From positions 1 to 5,464 of the forward strand of contig CAUGKA010000133.1 of assembly GCA_959599615.1 (NCBI GenBank): DNA of 5,464 bases, read 5' to 3'. This document shows positions 4,827 through 5,464 of the stretch, piece after piece. Origin of the DNA: an uncultured Collinsella sp. (GTDB taxonomy: Bacteria; Actinomycetota; Coriobacteriia; Coriobacteriales; Coriobacteriaceae). Numbering within the stretch: position 1 is the first letter of the stretch; every line of letters starts with the position of its first letter. The position numbers and the translations under genes are program-made. The notes beneath the pieces are model-generated. The model was not told the origin of the DNA and searched no databases. It worked only from the letters and a program-made list of their open reading frames with translations.

Positions 4827-4911
4827 TGGTAGGGGCGGTGGGACTCGAACCCACAATCCTTGCGGCGAGAGATTTTAAGTCTCCTGCGTATGCCAATTCC
4901 GCCACGCCCCC
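4827..4911 (-). tRNA. tRNA-Leu, anticodon UAA
   Basis: The 85-nt gene includes an encoded CCA (4827-4829). The acceptor is GGGGGCG (4911-4905) with CGCCCCT (4837-4831), its first pair being G-U. The D-arm is GCGGAATTGGCATACGC. The anticodon arm is GGAGA-CTTAAAA-TCTCT, with anticodon TAA at 4877-4875. A long variable region marks a class II tRNA, and the T-arm GTGGG-TTCGAGT-CCCAC occupies 4854-4838. The discriminator is A, as expected for leucine. It reads UUA (and UUG by wobble), rare codons in such GC-rich DNA. The anticodon loop is uninterrupted, so there is no group I intron. It lies 31 bases after the stop of the upstream minus-strand gene. Confidence 0.97.
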
Positions 4912-4922
4912 GTGAGACTAGA

Positions 4923-4931
4923 AGTCTAGCA
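4923..4931 (-). promoter_or_regulatory. Possible extended -10 promoter of tRNA-Leu
   Basis: The minus strand reads TGCTAGACT, a TGn extension plus a -10 box with four of six consensus bases. It would start RNA near 4916, a few bases before the mature tRNA end. No good -35 is visible. The box overlaps a small palindrome (4915-4929). Co-transcription with the upstream gene is an alternative. Confidence 0.3.
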
Positions 4932-4942
4932 CAAGCCGTCCG

Positions 4943-5464
4943 TTACGCGTTGACGGCCATCGAGTGTTGGCCCGACTTCTCCAGGTACTCGGCAAACTTT
5001 GCCTCGTCGCCCTTGTTTTGGTACTGCAGGGCCAGCAGGTACTCCAAGCGGCAGCGCTTGACCTTGTCGTCACCGGCTTCCTTGAGCATGCGCTCCAGCT
5101 CGGGAATGTCGTTGTGGCGCTTGAGGATCATCGTGTCGTACATCAGTTGGCATTCGTGTGCGACCGCCTCGGCCTGACCGCCCTCAAAGCCCTTGATCTC
5201 GTGCAGGAGCTCCTTGGACTTTTTGCGGTCCTCCTGGCCAACGTAGTAGTTAAAGGCCTTGATTACCAGGTCGACGCGCTGCATCTTGGGCAGATTGAGC
5301 CCCAGCAGCAAATCGAACATCTCATCGGCGCGCTTGTGGTCCTCGCGCAGCAGATAGGAGTTCAGGCGCAGGTAGTCGCGGTTGTAGCGCGGGTACAGCA
5401 TGCTGGTGAGTTTGCCGTCGAGCAAACGATCGAACTCGTCCCACTGCTTAGCGGCCATAAGCTG
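4943..5464 (-). CDS. Alpha-helical TPR-like protein of unknown function (partial, N-terminus off window)
   Basis: The frame runs from the right edge of the window to TAA at 4943-4945 and covers at least 173 residues. The first in-frame ATG is at 5458, but the frame is open through the two codons before it and no ribosome-binding site can be seen in the six bases available. The true start is therefore probably outside. The sequence is rich in Leu, Lys, Glu and Asp with repeated amphipathic helix pairs, for example DYLRLNSYLLREDHKRADEM, IKAFNYYVGQEDRKKSKELL and RLEYLLALQYQNKGDEAKFA. Their A/L/Y spacing suggests TPR-like helical hairpins used for protein contacts. No signal peptide, membrane helix or catalytic motif is visible in this part. 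I do not recognise the specific family. Its stop lies 31 bases before tRNA-Leu on the same strand. Confidence 0.8.
   Translation of the reverse strand, partial: QLMAAKQWDEFDRLLDGKLTSMLYPRYNRDYLRLNSYLLREDHKRADEMFDLLLGLNLPKMQRVDLVIKAFNYYVGQEDRKKSKELLHEIKGFEGGQAEAVAHECQLMYDTMILKRHNDIPELERMLKEAGDDKVKRCRLEYLLALQYQNKGDEAKFAEYLEKSGQHSMAVNA

Noticed and set aside
4827..4911. Group I intron in tRNA-Leu(UAA), as in cyanobacteria
   Set aside because: The anticodon loop CTTAAAA is continuous and the gene has normal length.

Overview
The window reads as chromosomal DNA of a high-GC actinobacterium. The gene order mazG - eno - ftsB/divIC-like - ppx/gppA-like, strong G/C third-position bias and the protein sequences best fit a Coriobacteriia gut bacterium, most likely Collinsella or a close relative. 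That placement is inferred from recalled synteny and sequence style, not from a database search.

Positions 1-935 (+): the last 23 codons of an unidentified gene run into mazG (two-domain nucleoside triphosphate pyrophosphohydrolase). The mazG ribosome-binding site lies inside the end of the upstream gene. A Rho-independent terminator follows at 942-983.

Positions 990-2517 (+): an eno (enolase) unit with its own promoter, a roughly 95-nt leader and a strong terminator. Two exact copies of GGCTAACTTA bracket the -10 region. A 26-codon leader reading frame overlaps the eno start by ATGA.

Positions 2557-4395 (+): an extended -10 promoter probably drives a two-gene unit. The first gene encodes a single-pass FtsB/DivIC-type division protein with a long disordered N-terminus. 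The second encodes a short Ppx/GppA-family phosphatase.

Positions 4396-4826: about 430 bases without a protein gene, but rich in structure. In order they hold a 65-nt inverted repeat touching the ppx stop codon, a degenerate 27-nt tandem pair, a duplicated tRNA 3' end with terminator, a 119-nt tRNA-like segment built of consecutive hairpins, and an isolated T-arm on the opposite strand. This is the most unusual part of the window.

Positions 4827-5464 (-): an intact tRNA-Leu(UAA) with encoded CCA and its terminator, downstream of a gene for an alpha-helical, TPR-like protein that runs off the right edge.

The protein genes are housekeeping: nucleotide-pool cleaning, glycolysis, septum formation and polyphosphate/ppGpp-type phosphate metabolism. 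I see no defence system, toxin-antitoxin module, CRISPR array or transposase gene. The candidates for something undescribed are the eno leader arrangement and the tRNA-derived repeat block.
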